Source: Bradyrhizobium ottawaense
GTDB lineage: Bacteria; Pseudomonadota; Alphaproteobacteria; Rhizobiales; Xanthobacteraceae
Reading direction: 5' to 3'
Assembly (NCBI RefSeq): GCF_900099825.1
Contig: NZ_LT629693.1
Span: 4,165,001 to 4,229,000 of the forward strand
Length of the DNA: 64,000 nucleotides
The stretch's first letter is position 1, and every line of letters starts with the position of its first letter. This document shows positions 31,766-40,587 of this stretch, piece by piece. Made by a program: the position numbers and the translations under genes. Under the pieces are notes generated by a model. The model searched no databases. It saw only the letters and a program-made list of their open reading frames with translations, and was not told the origin of the DNA.

Positions 31766-32911
31766 ATGACTGCGCCACTGAAACATTCCGCCGATATCAC
31801 CGTCGACGTCGCCCTCGGCGACCGCGCCTATGACATCGTCATCGGCCGTGACGTGCTGCCATCGCTGGGCGCACGCGTCGCCGCGTTGCGGCCCGGCGTG
31901 CGGACCGCTATCGTCACCGATCGTACCGTCGCCAAGCACTGGCTGGAGCCAACCGAAAGCTCGCTGGCCGCTGCCGGCATCCCGACCTCGCGCGTCATCG
32001 TCGAGGAAGGCGAAGGGTCGAAAAGCTATTCGGGTCTGGAAAAGGTCAGCGAGGCGCTGATCGCGGCGAAGATCGAGCGCAACGATCTCGTCGTCGCACT
32101 CGGCGGCGGCGTGGTCGGCGATCTCGCCGGCTTCGCGGCGGCGATCCTGCGCCGCGGCGTCGATTTCGTGCAGGTGCCGACCTCGTTATTGGCGCAGGTG
32201 GATTCCTCCGTCGGCGGCAAGACCGGCATCAATTCGCCGCAGGGCAAGAACCTGCTCGGCGCGTTTCACCAGCCGGTGCTGGTCATCGCCGACACGTCCG
32301 TGCTCGACACGCTGTCGCCGCGCCAGTTCCGCGCCGGCTATGCCGAAGTCGCCAAGTATGGCGCGCTCGGCGACGAGGCGTTCTTCGCCTGGCTCGAGGC
32401 CAACCATGCCGATATCTTTTCGGGCGGTGCGGCGCGCGAGCACGCGATCGCGACGTCGTGCCGGGCCAAGGCGGCGATCGTGTCGCGCGACGAGCGTGAA
32501 ACCGGCGAGCGCGCGCTGCTCAATCTCGGCCACACCTTCGGCCATGCGCTGGAAGCGGCAACCGGCTTCTCCGATCGCCTGTTCCATGGCGAAGGCGTTG
32601 CCGTCGGCATGGTGCTGGCGGCGGAATTTTCCGCCAAACTCGGCATGATTGCCGAACAGGATGTGGTCCGCATCGAACGCCACCTTGCTGCGGTCGGTCT
32701 GCCGACCCATTTGCAGGATATCGCAGGCTTCGCCCAGGAAGGGCTGGCAGATGCGGATGCGCTGATGGCGCTGATGGCGCAGGACAAGAAGGTCAAGCGC
32801 GGCAAGCTGACCTTCATCCTGCTCGAGGCGGTCGGCCGCGCCGTGATCGCCAACGACGTCGAGCCCGCACTGGTTCGCGATTTTCTGCAGGCCAAACTGG
32901 CCAAAGCGTGA
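31766..32911 (+). CDS. aroB: 3-dehydroquinate synthase
   Basis: AroB converts DAHP to 3-dehydroquinate with NAD and a divalent metal. The 381-residue protein has the GGGVVGDLAGFAAA nucleotide motif near residue 113, VPTSLLAQVDSSVGGKTGIN, and metal ligands in LNLGHTFGHALEA and LFHGEGVAVGM. It follows aroK closely and is followed by a CorC-type gene after 34 bases, so all three may share a transcript. Confidence 0.96.
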   Translation: MTAPLKHSADITVDVALGDRAYDIVIGRDVLPSLGARVAALRPGVRTAIVTDRTVAKHWLEPTESSLAAAGIPTSRVIVEEGEGSKSYSGLEKVSEALIAAKIERNDLVVALGGGVVGDLAGFAAAILRRGVDFVQVPTSLLAQVDSSVGGKTGINSPQGKNLLGAFHQPVLVIADTSVLDTLSPRQFRAGYAEVAKYGALGDEAFFAWLEANHADIFSGGAAREHAIATSCRAKAAIVSRDERETGERALLNLGHTFGHALEAATGFSDRLFHGEGVAVGMVLAAEFSAKLGMIAEQDVVRIERHLAAVGLPTHLQDIAGFAQEGLADADALMALMAQDKKVKRGKLTFILLEAVGRAVIANDVEPALVRDFLQAKLAKA

Positions 32912-32945
32912 GTGCTGTCGCTTAACTCTGTCCGGATGAAATAAA

Positions 32946-34250
32946 TTGGACTGGTTTACCTTCTCCATCGTCATCGGTTGTCTGCTGGTCTCCGCCTTTT
33001 TCTCGGCGAGCGAGACCGCGCTGACCGGCGCCTCGCGCGCCAGCATGCTGCGGCTCACCAAGCAGGGCAACCGCGAGGCCGGCGTGGTGTCCAGCCTGTT
33101 TGCGATGCGCGAGCGCATGATCGGCGCGCTGCTGCTCGGCAACAACATCGCCAATATCGGCGCCTCAGCGCTGGCCACCGGCATCTTTACCGCGTGGTTT
33201 GGTGAGGTCGGCGTGCTCTATGCGACCGGTGTCATGACGGTGCTGGTCGTGATCTTCGCGGAAGTGCTGCCGAAGACCATCGCGATCAACGCGCCCGACC
33301 GGGTTTCGCTGTTGGTCGCCCGCCCGATGAAGCTCGTGGTCTATCTGCTCGGCCCGCTGCTGACGGTGATCGAGGCGATCGTCGTTGTGCTGATGAAAAT
33401 GCTGGGCATCAAGATCGGCGCCAACCAGCCCATCCTGTCGCCGACCGAACGCCTGCGCGGCGCGGTCGACCTGCTGCACCATGAGGGCAAGGTCGAAAAG
33501 CAGGACCGCGACATGTTCGGCGGCTTGCTGGACCTGCGCGAATTGCAGGTCTCCGACGTCATGGTCCACCGCACCGAGATGGTGATGATCAACGCCGATC
33601 TGCCGGCTGAAGAGCTGGTGCGCGAAGTGCTGGCGACCGAATACACGCGCATTCCGCTGTGGCGGGAAAAGCCGGAAAACATCATCGGCGTGCTGCACGC
33701 CAAGGATCTGTTGCGCGCGATCCGCGCCGCCGAGGGCGATACCGCCAGCATCGACGTCTCGACCATTGCGCTGCCGCCATGGTTCGTGCCGGAAATGCGT
33801 TCGGTGGCAGAGCAGCTCAAGGCGTTTCGCCGCCGCAAGACCCACTTCGCACTGGTCGTCGACGAATATGGCGAAGTCGAAGGCATGGTGACGCTCGAAG
33901 ACATTCTGGAAGAGATCGTCGGTGACATCTCCGACGAGCACGACGTGGTGGTGGCCGGCGTCCGCGTCCAGCCCGACGGCTCTGTCGTGGTCGACGGCTC
34001 GGTGCCGATCCGCGACCTCAACCGCGCCATGGACTGGCATCTGCCTGACGAGGAGGCAACGACGGTTGCAGGCCTCGTGATCCATGAGGCGCGTTCGATC
34101 CCCGACCGCGGCCAGAGTTTTACCTTCCACGGTTTCCGCTTCCGCGTGCTGCGCCGCGAGCGCAACCGCATCACCGCGCTGCGCATCGTTCAAGTGCCGC
34201 GCGATGCGGCGGCGCAAGAGAGGAAGCCGAGGGCCGGGACGGCGTTCTAG
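32946..34250 (+). CDS. CNNM/CorC-type membrane protein with CBS pair
   Basis: The 434-residue protein has an N-terminal DUF21 membrane domain with about four helices (residues 1-180; the SASETALTGASRASMLRL motif is diagnostic), a CBS pair near 205-330 (VSDVMVHRTEMVMI and VDEYGEVEGMVTLEDILEEIVGDI), and a C-terminal CorC_HlyC domain. The family is linked to magnesium or cobalt export. The start is TTG at 32946, since an in-frame stop lies directly upstream and the first helix begins at once. Confidence 0.9.
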   Translation: MDWFTFSIVIGCLLVSAFFSASETALTGASRASMLRLTKQGNREAGVVSSLFAMRERMIGALLLGNNIANIGASALATGIFTAWFGEVGVLYATGVMTVLVVIFAEVLPKTIAINAPDRVSLLVARPMKLVVYLLGPLLTVIEAIVVVLMKMLGIKIGANQPILSPTERLRGAVDLLHHEGKVEKQDRDMFGGLLDLRELQVSDVMVHRTEMVMINADLPAEELVREVLATEYTRIPLWREKPENIIGVLHAKDLLRAIRAAEGDTASIDVSTIALPPWFVPEMRSVAEQLKAFRRRKTHFALVVDEYGEVEGMVTLEDILEEIVGDISDEHDVVVAGVRVQPDGSVVVDGSVPIRDLNRAMDWHLPDEEATTVAGLVIHEARSIPDRGQSFTFHGFRFRVLRRERNRITALRIVQVPRDAAAQERKPRAGTAF

Positions 34251-34273
34251 CGCGCTATCGGTTCTTTTGTTCG

Positions 34274-34345
34274 GACGCGTTTTCTTCACGCGAACCGGCG
34301 TCCACCCCAGATCAAGTCCGGGGCAGGCGTTCGCTCGAAAACGCT
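34274..34345. repeat. Dispersed repeat, inverted and split copy of the 2011 element
   Basis: The left part GCGTTTTCTTCACGCGAACC and the right part TTCGCTCGAAAACGCT match the 2011 element in reverse. They are separated by about 30 bases containing the arms CCCAGATCAAGTCCGGGG of another dispersed palindrome. It lies between convergent genes. Confidence 0.65.
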
Positions 34346-34349
34346 ATGG

Positions 34350-34793
34350 CTATTCAATATCGATGGTAACGCCGCTGAGCCTCCACTGGCCGTCGGAAGG
34401 AATGAAGCCGAGCTGGTATTTCACCTTCTTTGGGGCGGTGTCGAAATGGCCCTTCAGGCGCAGGACGCCCTGCTCGTCGATCTTCGCATCCTCGTCGGAC
34501 ACGATCGGGCTCGCCACGACCGCATCGAACACGGCGTGCTTCTCGATCAGGTCCTTGAAGATGGCCCGTAGTTTTTCGGGCGGGAACTGCTCGCGGAACG
34601 GCTTTGATATCCTGGCGTGGAACACCGTGAAGTTGTCGGCGGCGACGGCGTCGTTGAGCGTAACGAGAATGCTCTTGACCAGCACTTCCTGCACAAAGGG
34701 GCTCGGCATATCCAGCGCCCGAGCCCTGGTCGAGGCCAGCGCAGCCAGCACCGTCACGGCTGCGACCCAACTGAAGCGTGCCCAATACGGCAT
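34350..34793 (-). CDS. Exported protein of unknown function
   Basis: The 147-residue protein has a signal peptide (MPYWARFSWVAAVTVLAALASTRARA, cleavage near residue 26). The mature part reads FHARISKPFREQFPPEKLRAIFKDLIEKHAVFDAV, then GVLRLKGHFDTAPKKVKYQLGFI and a final WRLSGVTIDI strand. This resembles the cone-shaped fold of periplasmic proteins that carry a lipid-like ligand, but I cannot assign it. The ATG at 34793 gives the best signal peptide. It lies downstream of bolA on the same strand. Confidence 0.7.
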   Translation of the reverse strand: MPYWARFSWVAAVTVLAALASTRARALDMPSPFVQEVLVKSILVTLNDAVAADNFTVFHARISKPFREQFPPEKLRAIFKDLIEKHAVFDAVVASPIVSDEDAKIDEQGVLRLKGHFDTAPKKVKYQLGFIPSDGQWRLSGVTIDIE

Positions 34794-34971
34794 CGGACGA
34801 CCCCACGGACCAGCGATGGCCTTAAGGGGGCAGCCCGACCCCGCTAAACCCTGGGAATTGCGTCCATCGACCGGTTGGTCGCCAATCATAAATGAAAACG
34901 GCGCAGGCGTCTGCGCGATCTTGCGCGAAAACCACAGCCGCCGCCCGACGGCCGCGGCGGCGCTGCGGCGT

Positions 34972-35247
34972 TCAGCCCTGCTTTTCGCCTGGCGCCTGCG
35001 CTCTTAGCGCCAGCGCGTGGACGGAGCCCTTGAGTTCCGCTTCCAGCGTCGTATTCACCATGCGGTGACGTTCGATCCGGCTCTTCCCTTCGAAGGCCGG
35101 AGACACGATATAGACCCTGAAATGCGTCTCGCCGCCTGGCCTGTGACCGGCATGGCCCTCGTGCAGATGTGATTCGTCCGCAACGTCGAGGCTTTCCGGC
35201 ACGAAAGCTTCACGCAACTTGTTTATGATAGCGTCCCTGGTGCTCAT
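34972..35247 (-). CDS. BolA family protein
   Basis: The 91-residue protein is a BolA domain: MSTRDAIINKLREAFVPESLDVADESHLHEGH, GGETHFRVYIVSPAFEGKSRIERHRMV, and HALALRAQAPGE. The conserved His and lack of a nearby Cys fit the BolA1-type, which works with monothiol glutaredoxins in Fe-S trafficking. It is divergent from a J-domain gene, an arrangement typical of alphaproteobacteria. Confidence 0.93.
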   Translation of the reverse strand: MSTRDAIINKLREAFVPESLDVADESHLHEGHAGHRPGGETHFRVYIVSPAFEGKSRIERHRMVNTTLEAELKGSVHALALRAQAPGEKQG

Positions 35248-35357
35248 GATTGCGGCAGATACGTCTGCTTCCGTCTTCCGTCAATGGGTGTATCGAGAGA
35301 GAGGTATTCGCAATGTCAAGACTTGAAGCCTTGGGCATTGCGTAGTCAAAGTCAGCC

Positions 35358-36005
35358 ATGCCGATTGATTCATCCAAATTCTTCGATTCCATTCGCATCA
35401 AGCCCAACAAGGTAAGTGCGAAGCAGCAGGCGCAGGCGCGCGAGGAAGCCGCCATGTGCGAGTGGGCGGGCTGCCCGAACAAGGGCCCGCACCGCGCGCC
35501 GAAGGGCCGCGAGAACTCGCGCGAGTACTTCCACTTCTGTCTCAATCACGTCCGCGAATACAATCAGAACTACAATTTCTTCCAGGGCATGAATGCCGAC
35601 GCCGTCGCGCGCTACCAGAAGGATGCGCTGACCGGCCATCGTCCGACCTGGAAGATGGGCGCCAACACCGCCGGCAAGAAGGGCAAGCTTGCCGCCGAGG
35701 AAATGGACGGCGCGGCCGATCCGTTCAGCATGTTCTCCGAGCTGAACGGCCGTGGCCGCTGGCGGCCGGGTCCGGGCGGCGAGGCCAAGGCCGAAACCCG
35801 CAAGATCATGAATGCCGAGCGCAAGGCGCTGCAGGTGATGGGGCTCTCCACGGAAGCGACGCTCGAAGACGTCAAGGCGAAGTACAAGGCGCTGGTGAAA
35901 CAGCACCATCCCGACGCCAATGGCGGCGACCGTTCCACCGAGGATCGCCTGATCGAGATCATCAAGGCGTATAATTATCTCAAGACCGTGGTGCGCGGCG
36001 CTTAG
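35358..36005 (+). CDS. J-domain protein (DnaJ-like co-chaperone)
   Basis: The 215-residue protein has a Cys-containing N-terminal region (CEWAGCPNKGPHRAPKGRENSREYFHFCLNHVREYNQNYNFF) and a C-terminal J domain near residues 155-212 (ALQVMGLSTEATLEDVKAKYKALVKQHHPDANGG) with the HPD that stimulates DnaK. The J domain is at the end, unlike classic DnaJ. Its partner is presumably DnaK with specialised clients. It is divergent from bolA across about 110 bases. Confidence 0.9.
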   Translation: MPIDSSKFFDSIRIKPNKVSAKQQAQAREEAAMCEWAGCPNKGPHRAPKGRENSREYFHFCLNHVREYNQNYNFFQGMNADAVARYQKDALTGHRPTWKMGANTAGKKGKLAAEEMDGAADPFSMFSELNGRGRWRPGPGGEAKAETRKIMNAERKALQVMGLSTEATLEDVKAKYKALVKQHHPDANGGDRSTEDRLIEIIKAYNYLKTVVRGA

Positions 36006-36009
36006 TCTT

Positions 36010-36130
36010 GTCGTCCCTGCGAACGCAGGGACCCATACGCCGCGGCTTCTCGATCCTAGACAGCCGGTCGCCGACTTTCATTCAACAACATCAGCCCGTG
36101 GTTATGGGTCCCTGCGTTCGCGGGGACGAC
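36010..36130. repeat. Dispersed palindromic repeat (GTCGTCCCTGCGAACGCAGG arms)
   Basis: A 28-base arm at 36010-36037 and its near-perfect reverse complement at 36103-36130 (one mismatch) flank about 65 bases. Each arm also contains a smaller CCTGCGAACGCAGG palindrome. It lies between the convergent J-domain and citrate synthase-like genes. Confidence 0.75.
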
Positions 36131-36171
36131 AGCGGAGATTGTGGCTCCGCCGTCGCATTATCTCACTCATC

Positions 36172-37263
36172 TCACGCCGGCATCGGCCCGATATAGGCCG
36201 AGCTCGGCCGGATCAGGCGGCCGCCGCGCTGCTGTTCGCGGGCATGCGCGGTCCAGCCGGCAGCGCGCGCCACCGCAAAGATCGGGGTAAACGCCTGCCG
36301 CGGGATTTTCAGCGCGTCGAGCAGGATCGCGGTGAAGAACTCCACATTGGTGTCGAGCGGGCGTTCCGGATTTTTCCGCCGCAGCGCGCCGCGGATATAG
36401 GCCTCGACCTCGCCTGCAAACGGGAGATCGGTGCCGCCGCCGGCGAGCCGTTCGATCGCGTGCTTCAGCACATCGGCGCGCGGATCGCGGACGCGATAGA
36501 CGCGGTGGCCGAATCCCATCAGCCGCTCGCCGCGCGCCAGTGCACTGTCGACCCAGGGCTGGATCCGCTCACTTGAGCCGATCGCATCGAGCATTTCCAG
36601 CACCGGTTCCGGGGCGCCGCCATGCAGCGGCCCGGTTAGCGCGCAATAGCCGGCGGTGACGGCCGCGAACAGATCGGCATGTGTCGAGGCCACGACGCGG
36701 GTCGTGAAGGTCGATGCGTTCATGCCGTGGTCGCACACCGTGACGAAGTAGGCGTCGAGGGCCGCGACCGCGCGCGCGTCGGGCTTGCGGCCCAGCATCA
36801 TCGACAGCGTATCGGCGGCATGGCTGGCATTGGGATCGGGCGCGACCGGATCGTTGCCTGTTGAGCGCTGTACCAGCGCCCCCGCAATCACCGGAAACGC
36901 GCCGACGATGGTGGCCTCGTGCGCCAGCCCGGCCTCCGCGCGCAGGCCGGCGATCGCCGCCCGGAAGCCATCGACCACCGACAGCCCGCGCGTAATGCCG
37001 AGCAGATCCGGCAGCCGCGCAAAGGCGCGCTCCCGCCCCGCGCCCAGCGCCGCGCGCACCGCGGCCTCGCCGATCGGCTGGCCGGTGCCGCCGCTCCATA
37101 GCCTCGAGGTGACGCCCTCGAAACCAGTGTTGCGGGCGAGGTCGCCGACGCGCTCGCCGGCAATGATCAGTTCGCCGCGCTCGCCGTCGACATGGCTGAG
37201 CACGGTTTCGGCGGCGGGAACGCCGTCGAGGCCGATCGGGGTTTTTGACAGCTGAATGTTCAT
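36172..37263 (-). CDS. Citrate synthase family protein
   Basis: The 363-residue protein has the citrate synthase fold. The catalytic segments are visible: DHGMNASTFTTRVVAST near residue 177, GPLHGGAPEPVLEMLD near 212, GFGHRVYRVRDPRADVLK near 255 and DTNVEFFTAILLDALKIP near 308, with a final Arg region. It could make citrate or 2-methylcitrate, and the exact acyl-CoA cannot be read from sequence. It is divergent from a DNA-binding citrate synthase homologue; both probably derive from one duplication. Confidence 0.85.
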   Translation of the reverse strand: MNIQLSKTPIGLDGVPAAETVLSHVDGERGELIIAGERVGDLARNTGFEGVTSRLWSGGTGQPIGEAAVRAALGAGRERAFARLPDLLGITRGLSVVDGFRAAIAGLRAEAGLAHEATIVGAFPVIAGALVQRSTGNDPVAPDPNASHAADTLSMMLGRKPDARAVAALDAYFVTVCDHGMNASTFTTRVVASTHADLFAAVTAGYCALTGPLHGGAPEPVLEMLDAIGSSERIQPWVDSALARGERLMGFGHRVYRVRDPRADVLKHAIERLAGGGTDLPFAGEVEAYIRGALRRKNPERPLDTNVEFFTAILLDALKIPRQAFTPIFAVARAAGWTAHAREQQRGGRLIRPSSAYIGPMPA

Positions 37264-37305
37264 GGCAGGTCTCCTTTTGCGGTTCCAAAAGTCGGCCTAC
37301 TCGAC

Positions 37306-37335
37306 AGATTGATCAATCTTGATTATGTAAATCAA
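37306..37335. promoter_or_regulatory. Tandem palindromes between divergent citrate synthase-like genes
   Basis: AGATTGATCAATCT (37306-37319) is a perfect 14-bp palindrome. Directly beside it, TTGATT-ATGTA-AATCAA (37319-37335) is a 6-bp inverted repeat with a 5-base spacer that ends one base before the ATG of the plus-strand gene. The 73-base spacer has no other strong feature. Their position suits an operator, possibly bound by the MerR-like domain encoded next door; that link is inference. Confidence 0.55.
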
Positions 37336-37336
37336 T

Positions 37337-38548
37337 ATGAAAAAATCAGCCGGCCTTTACCTGTCGGCCCGCGAGGCCTCCGCCGAGCTCGCGATCTCGC
37401 AGGCGACGCTCTACGCCTATGTCAGTCGCGGGCTGATCCGCTCCGAGCCGTCGCAGGATTCGCGCAGCCACCGCTACCGCGCCGAGGATGTCCGTACCCT
37501 GAAGGAGCGGCGCACGCCGTCGCCGGAGCCGCGCGGTTTGCGAAGCTTCGATGCCGATCTGCCGGTGCTGGATTCGGCGGTGGCGACCATCACCCAGGAC
37601 GGCCCGATCTATCGCGGCGTCAATTGCGTCGACCTCGCCGAGCGCGACACGCTGGAACATGCCGCGACGCTGTTGTGGGACGTGACCGGCGCCGATCCGT
37701 TCGAGCAGGACAACTGCCCTGTGGTGTCGGACGCGATGCGCGCGGTCGCGGAAGCCACGCGCGCGGCCAATGCGATCGATCGGGCCATTGCGGTACTGGC
37801 GCTGGCGGCCGCTGCCGATCCGCGGGCCTTTACCCGCGCACCCGAGGGCCGCGCGATGGTCGGCGGCCGCATCATGCGGCTTGTGGTCGCCACCATGCTG
37901 AACGCGAAATCATCGCCGAAACCGCTTCATATCCAGATCGCGCGCGTCTGGGCGCCGGACCACAAGCACGCCGCCGATTTGATCCGCCGCGCGCTGGTGC
38001 TGCTGGCCGATCACGAACTCAATGCCTCGACCTTCACGGTACGCTGCGCGGCTTCGACCGGCTTGAACCTCTATGATTCCGTCATTGCCGGCCTCGTCGC
38101 GCTGAAGGGCCCGAAACATGGCGGCGCCGGCGTGCTGGCGGCGCAGCTCCTGAAGACGCTGGCGGGGGGCGAGGTCGCGCCCATGATCCGTGAGCGGGTC
38201 GCGCTCGGCGAGCGTTTCGCCGGCTTCGGCCACGGCGTCTACAAGCTCGGCGATCCCCGCGCGCATGCGCTGCTGGAAGCGTTGGCGCGCGCCGGCGCGG
38301 ATCGCAAATTCACCCACGAAATTCCGGAACGGATCGCGGAGGCGACCGGCGAATTTGTCAATATCGACTATGCGCTCGCGGTGCTGATCCATACGCTCGG
38401 CCTGCCGCCCGGCCATGAACTGGTGCTGTTTTCGATGGCGCGCACGGTCGGCTGGATTGCGCATGCCTGCGAGCAATTGCAGCACGGCAAGCTGATCCGG
38501 CCCCGCGCCCGCTATATCGGTCCGGCGCCGGGACGGGGCGCGGCCTGA
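37337..38548 (+). CDS. Citrate synthase homologue with N-terminal MerR-like HTH domain
   Basis: The 403-residue protein starts with a helix-turn-helix of the MerR / HTH_17 type (residues 8-55; LYLSAREASAELAISQATLYAYVSRGLIRS, then SQDSRSHRYRAEDVRTLKERR). Residues 80-395 are a citrate synthase fold with DHELNASTFTVRCAAST, GPKHGGAGVL, GFGHGVYKLGDPRA and NIDYALAVLIHTLGLPP. Some catalytic positions differ from the neighbour (GFGHGVY instead of GFGHRVY). The ATG has no visible Shine-Dalgarno because the operator-like repeat runs right up to it, so a leaderless message is possible. It may be a metabolite-sensing regulator, an enzyme, or both. Confidence 0.85.
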   Translation: MKKSAGLYLSAREASAELAISQATLYAYVSRGLIRSEPSQDSRSHRYRAEDVRTLKERRTPSPEPRGLRSFDADLPVLDSAVATITQDGPIYRGVNCVDLAERDTLEHAATLLWDVTGADPFEQDNCPVVSDAMRAVAEATRAANAIDRAIAVLALAAAADPRAFTRAPEGRAMVGGRIMRLVVATMLNAKSSPKPLHIQIARVWAPDHKHAADLIRRALVLLADHELNASTFTVRCAASTGLNLYDSVIAGLVALKGPKHGGAGVLAAQLLKTLAGGEVAPMIRERVALGERFAGFGHGVYKLGDPRAHALLEALARAGADRKFTHEIPERIAEATGEFVNIDYALAVLIHTLGLPPGHELVLFSMARTVGWIAHACEQLQHGKLIRPRARYIGPAPGRGAA

Positions 38549-38563
38549 TTATTTTTTGCCAGA

Positions 38564-39220
38564 CTATCTCTTCGCCGGTTCGATGATGCCGCCGCCGTGG
38601 CGGCGCCGGATGGTCCAGACGCCGAAGGCAACGACTAACGCGCCGCCGAGCACGGCCAGCATCCAGAGATGCTTGCCGACATGCTCGTGATGCGGCAGGC
38701 CGGCATATTCGTGTAGTGCCGTGATCGCCAGCACGCCCGGCAGCACGTGGGCCAGTGCCCAGACCAGGATCGCGGGAATGTTGACGCTATAGAATTTCAT
38801 CGGCGGCATCCCGAGCGCGCCCGCCGTGATCGGGACGAAGGCGCGGATCGGCGGCACGAAACGGGCAAAGAACACCGCCAGCGCGCCCCAGCGATTGAAA
38901 AAGGTCTCGCTCTGCGCCACTACGCCCGGATAATTCGTCAGCGGCCAGACGTTGAGGATCTCGCGTTGCGAGCGGTGGCCGGCCATGTAGGCCGCGCCGT
39001 CGCCGAGCAGGGCGCCGGCAATCGCCGACGCCAGCACGCCCCAGAGGTTCAGTTCTCCGCCCGGCACCAGCGCGCTCAGGGCCAGGATGATGGTCGAGCC
39101 CGGCACCAGTGCGCCGACCACCGGCACCGCCTCCAGCAGGGCAGCCAGAAATAGCGTGAGATAGGCCAGCCAAGCATGCGCCGAAACGAACGCGATCAGG
39201 GGATCAAGGAATGAGGTCAC
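38564..39220 (-). CDS. DedA family membrane protein
   Basis: The 218-residue protein has the DedA (SNARE-associated / VTT) domain: LIAFVSAHAWLAYLTLFLAALLEAVPVVGALVPGSTIILALSALV, GDGAAYMAGHRSQREIL, and the signature FFARFVPPIRAFVPITAGALGMPPMKFYSVNIPA with the key Arg residues. DedA proteins act in lipid flipping and membrane homeostasis. It is convergent with the HTH-citrate synthase gene at 15 bases. Confidence 0.92.
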   Translation of the reverse strand: MTSFLDPLIAFVSAHAWLAYLTLFLAALLEAVPVVGALVPGSTIILALSALVPGGELNLWGVLASAIAGALLGDGAAYMAGHRSQREILNVWPLTNYPGVVAQSETFFNRWGALAVFFARFVPPIRAFVPITAGALGMPPMKFYSVNIPAILVWALAHVLPGVLAITALHEYAGLPHHEHVGKHLWMLAVLGGALVVAFGVWTIRRRHGGGIIEPAKR

Positions 39221-39585
39221 AAAGTTCCTGTTTCGGTGGGGCTAGAGCCGTTTCCGTTCCGATGGGATCGGAACGGGGCTCTAGATTTTCGCCGGAAAAC
39301 GCTCTGACCGGCATCCAGACCTAACAACTCCGGACCGGGGTTGAAAGTGCCCTTGGCGCCCAAGATCGGGCCGGCCGGCGGTCGGGTGGCGAAAGTGCGG
39401 CGTGATTCGCAGGGCAGCCCTCCAAAAACCTTAGACATCACCTATCTCAATGATAAGGCAACGGAACTTTGATTGCGCCGCGGGCTTCTGCCGGCCGTTG
39501 CTCTCTGCTAGGTTTGTGGCAGACCCCATCCGCAGCCATTCAGCAAATCTGGTTTCGGGAAAAAGCCCGGGACCTCGGAGGATTG
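39221..39585. other. Divergent spacer between dedA and cobS
   Basis: These 365 bases contain the inverted repeat at 39242-39284 and then no recognised gene. I looked for a cobalamin riboswitch before cobS and see no convincing conserved box. A GGAGG at about four bases precedes the cobS ATG. Confidence 0.5.
39242..39284. repeat. Inverted repeat upstream of dedA
   Basis: CTAGAGCC, then CGTTCCGAT, GGG, ATCGGAACG and GGCTCTAG form a long near-perfect hairpin. It is followed by TTTTCGCCGGAAAACGCTCTGACCGG, related to the ends of the GCGTTTTC repeats. It belongs to the dispersed intergenic repeat set of this genome. Confidence 0.7.
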
Positions 39586-40584
39586 ATGACGACCGCCGCT
39601 ATGACCAAAGTTACGCAGCCCGTCGGATTGCCCGATATGAAGGTGTCGGTTAGGCAGGTCTTCGGTATCGACACCGATCTCGAAGTGCCGGCCTATTCCG
39701 AAGTCGACCCGCATGTGCCGGATGTCGATTCGGACTATCGCTTCGACCGCGCCACCACGCTCGCGATCCTCGCCGGCTTCGCCCACAATCGCCGCGTCAT
39801 GGTCACCGGCTATCACGGCACCGGCAAGTCAACCCATATCGAGCAGGTTGCAGCAAGGCTGAACTGGCCCTGCGTGCGCGTCAACCTCGACAGCCACATC
39901 AGCCGTATCGATCTGGTCGGCAAGGATTCTATCGTCGTGCGCGACGGCAAGCAGGTCACCGAATTCCGTGACGGCATCCTGCCCTGGGCGCTGCAGCACA
40001 ACATCGCGCTGGTGTTCGACGAATACGACGCCGGCCGTCCCGACGTCATGTTCGTGATCCAGCGCGTGCTGGAAGTCTCCGGCCGCCTGACGCTGCTCGA
40101 CCAGAACAAGGTGATCAAGCCGCATCCGTCGTTCCGCCTGTTCTCGACCGCCAACACGGTCGGCCTCGGCGATACCTCGGGCCTCTATCACGGCACCCAG
40201 CAGATCAACCAGGGCCAGATGGACCGCTGGTCGATCGTCACCACGCTGAACTACCTGGCGCATGACGAGGAAGTCGAAATCGTGCTGGCGAAGGCCAAGC
40301 ACTACCGCAACACCGAAGGCCGTGACATCGTCAACAAGATGGTGCGGCTCGCGGATCTGACCCGCAACGCGTTCGCCAATGGCGACCTGTCGACGGTGAT
40401 GAGCCCGCGCACCGTGATCACCTGGGCCGAAAACGCCGATATCTTCTCCGACATCGGCTTTGCGTTCCGTGTCACCTTCCTCAACAAGTGCGACGAACTG
40501 GAGCGGCCGCTGGTGGCTGAATTCTATCAGCGCTGCTTCAACCAGGAACTGGCCGAGAGTTCGGTCAATGTGGCGCTGAGCTAG
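39586..40584 (+). CDS. cobS: Cobaltochelatase subunit CobS
   Basis: CobS is the AAA+ ATPase of the aerobic cobalt chelatase CobNST, which inserts cobalt into hydrogenobyrinate a,c-diamide during vitamin B12 synthesis. The 332-residue protein has Walker [17 protein letters not shown] near residue 72, Walker [14 protein letters not shown] near 136, and sensor [15 protein letters not shown] precedes the ATG at 39586. It starts the cobS-GNAT-cobT operon; cobN is not in this window. Confidence 0.95.
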   Translation: MTTAAMTKVTQPVGLPDMKVSVRQVFGIDTDLEVPAYSEVDPHVPDVDSDYRFDRATTLAILAGFAHNRRVMVTGYHGTGKSTHIEQVAARLNWPCVRVNLDSHISRIDLVGKDSIVVRDGKQVTEFRDGILPWALQHNIALVFDEYDAGRPDVMFVIQRVLEVSGRLTLLDQNKVIKPHPSFRLFSTANTVGLGDTSGLYHGTQQINQGQMDRWSIVTTLNYLAHDEEVEIVLAKAKHYRNTEGRDIVNKMVRLADLTRNAFANGDLSTVMSPRTVITWAENADIFSDIGFAFRVTFLNKCDELERPLVAEFYQRCFNQELAESSVNVALS

Positions 40585-40587
40585 AAC

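Noticed and set aside
39430..39585. Possible cobalamin riboswitch before cobS
   Set aside because: I could not find the conserved B12-box or a matching fold; only a repeat and a normal ribosome-binding site are visible.
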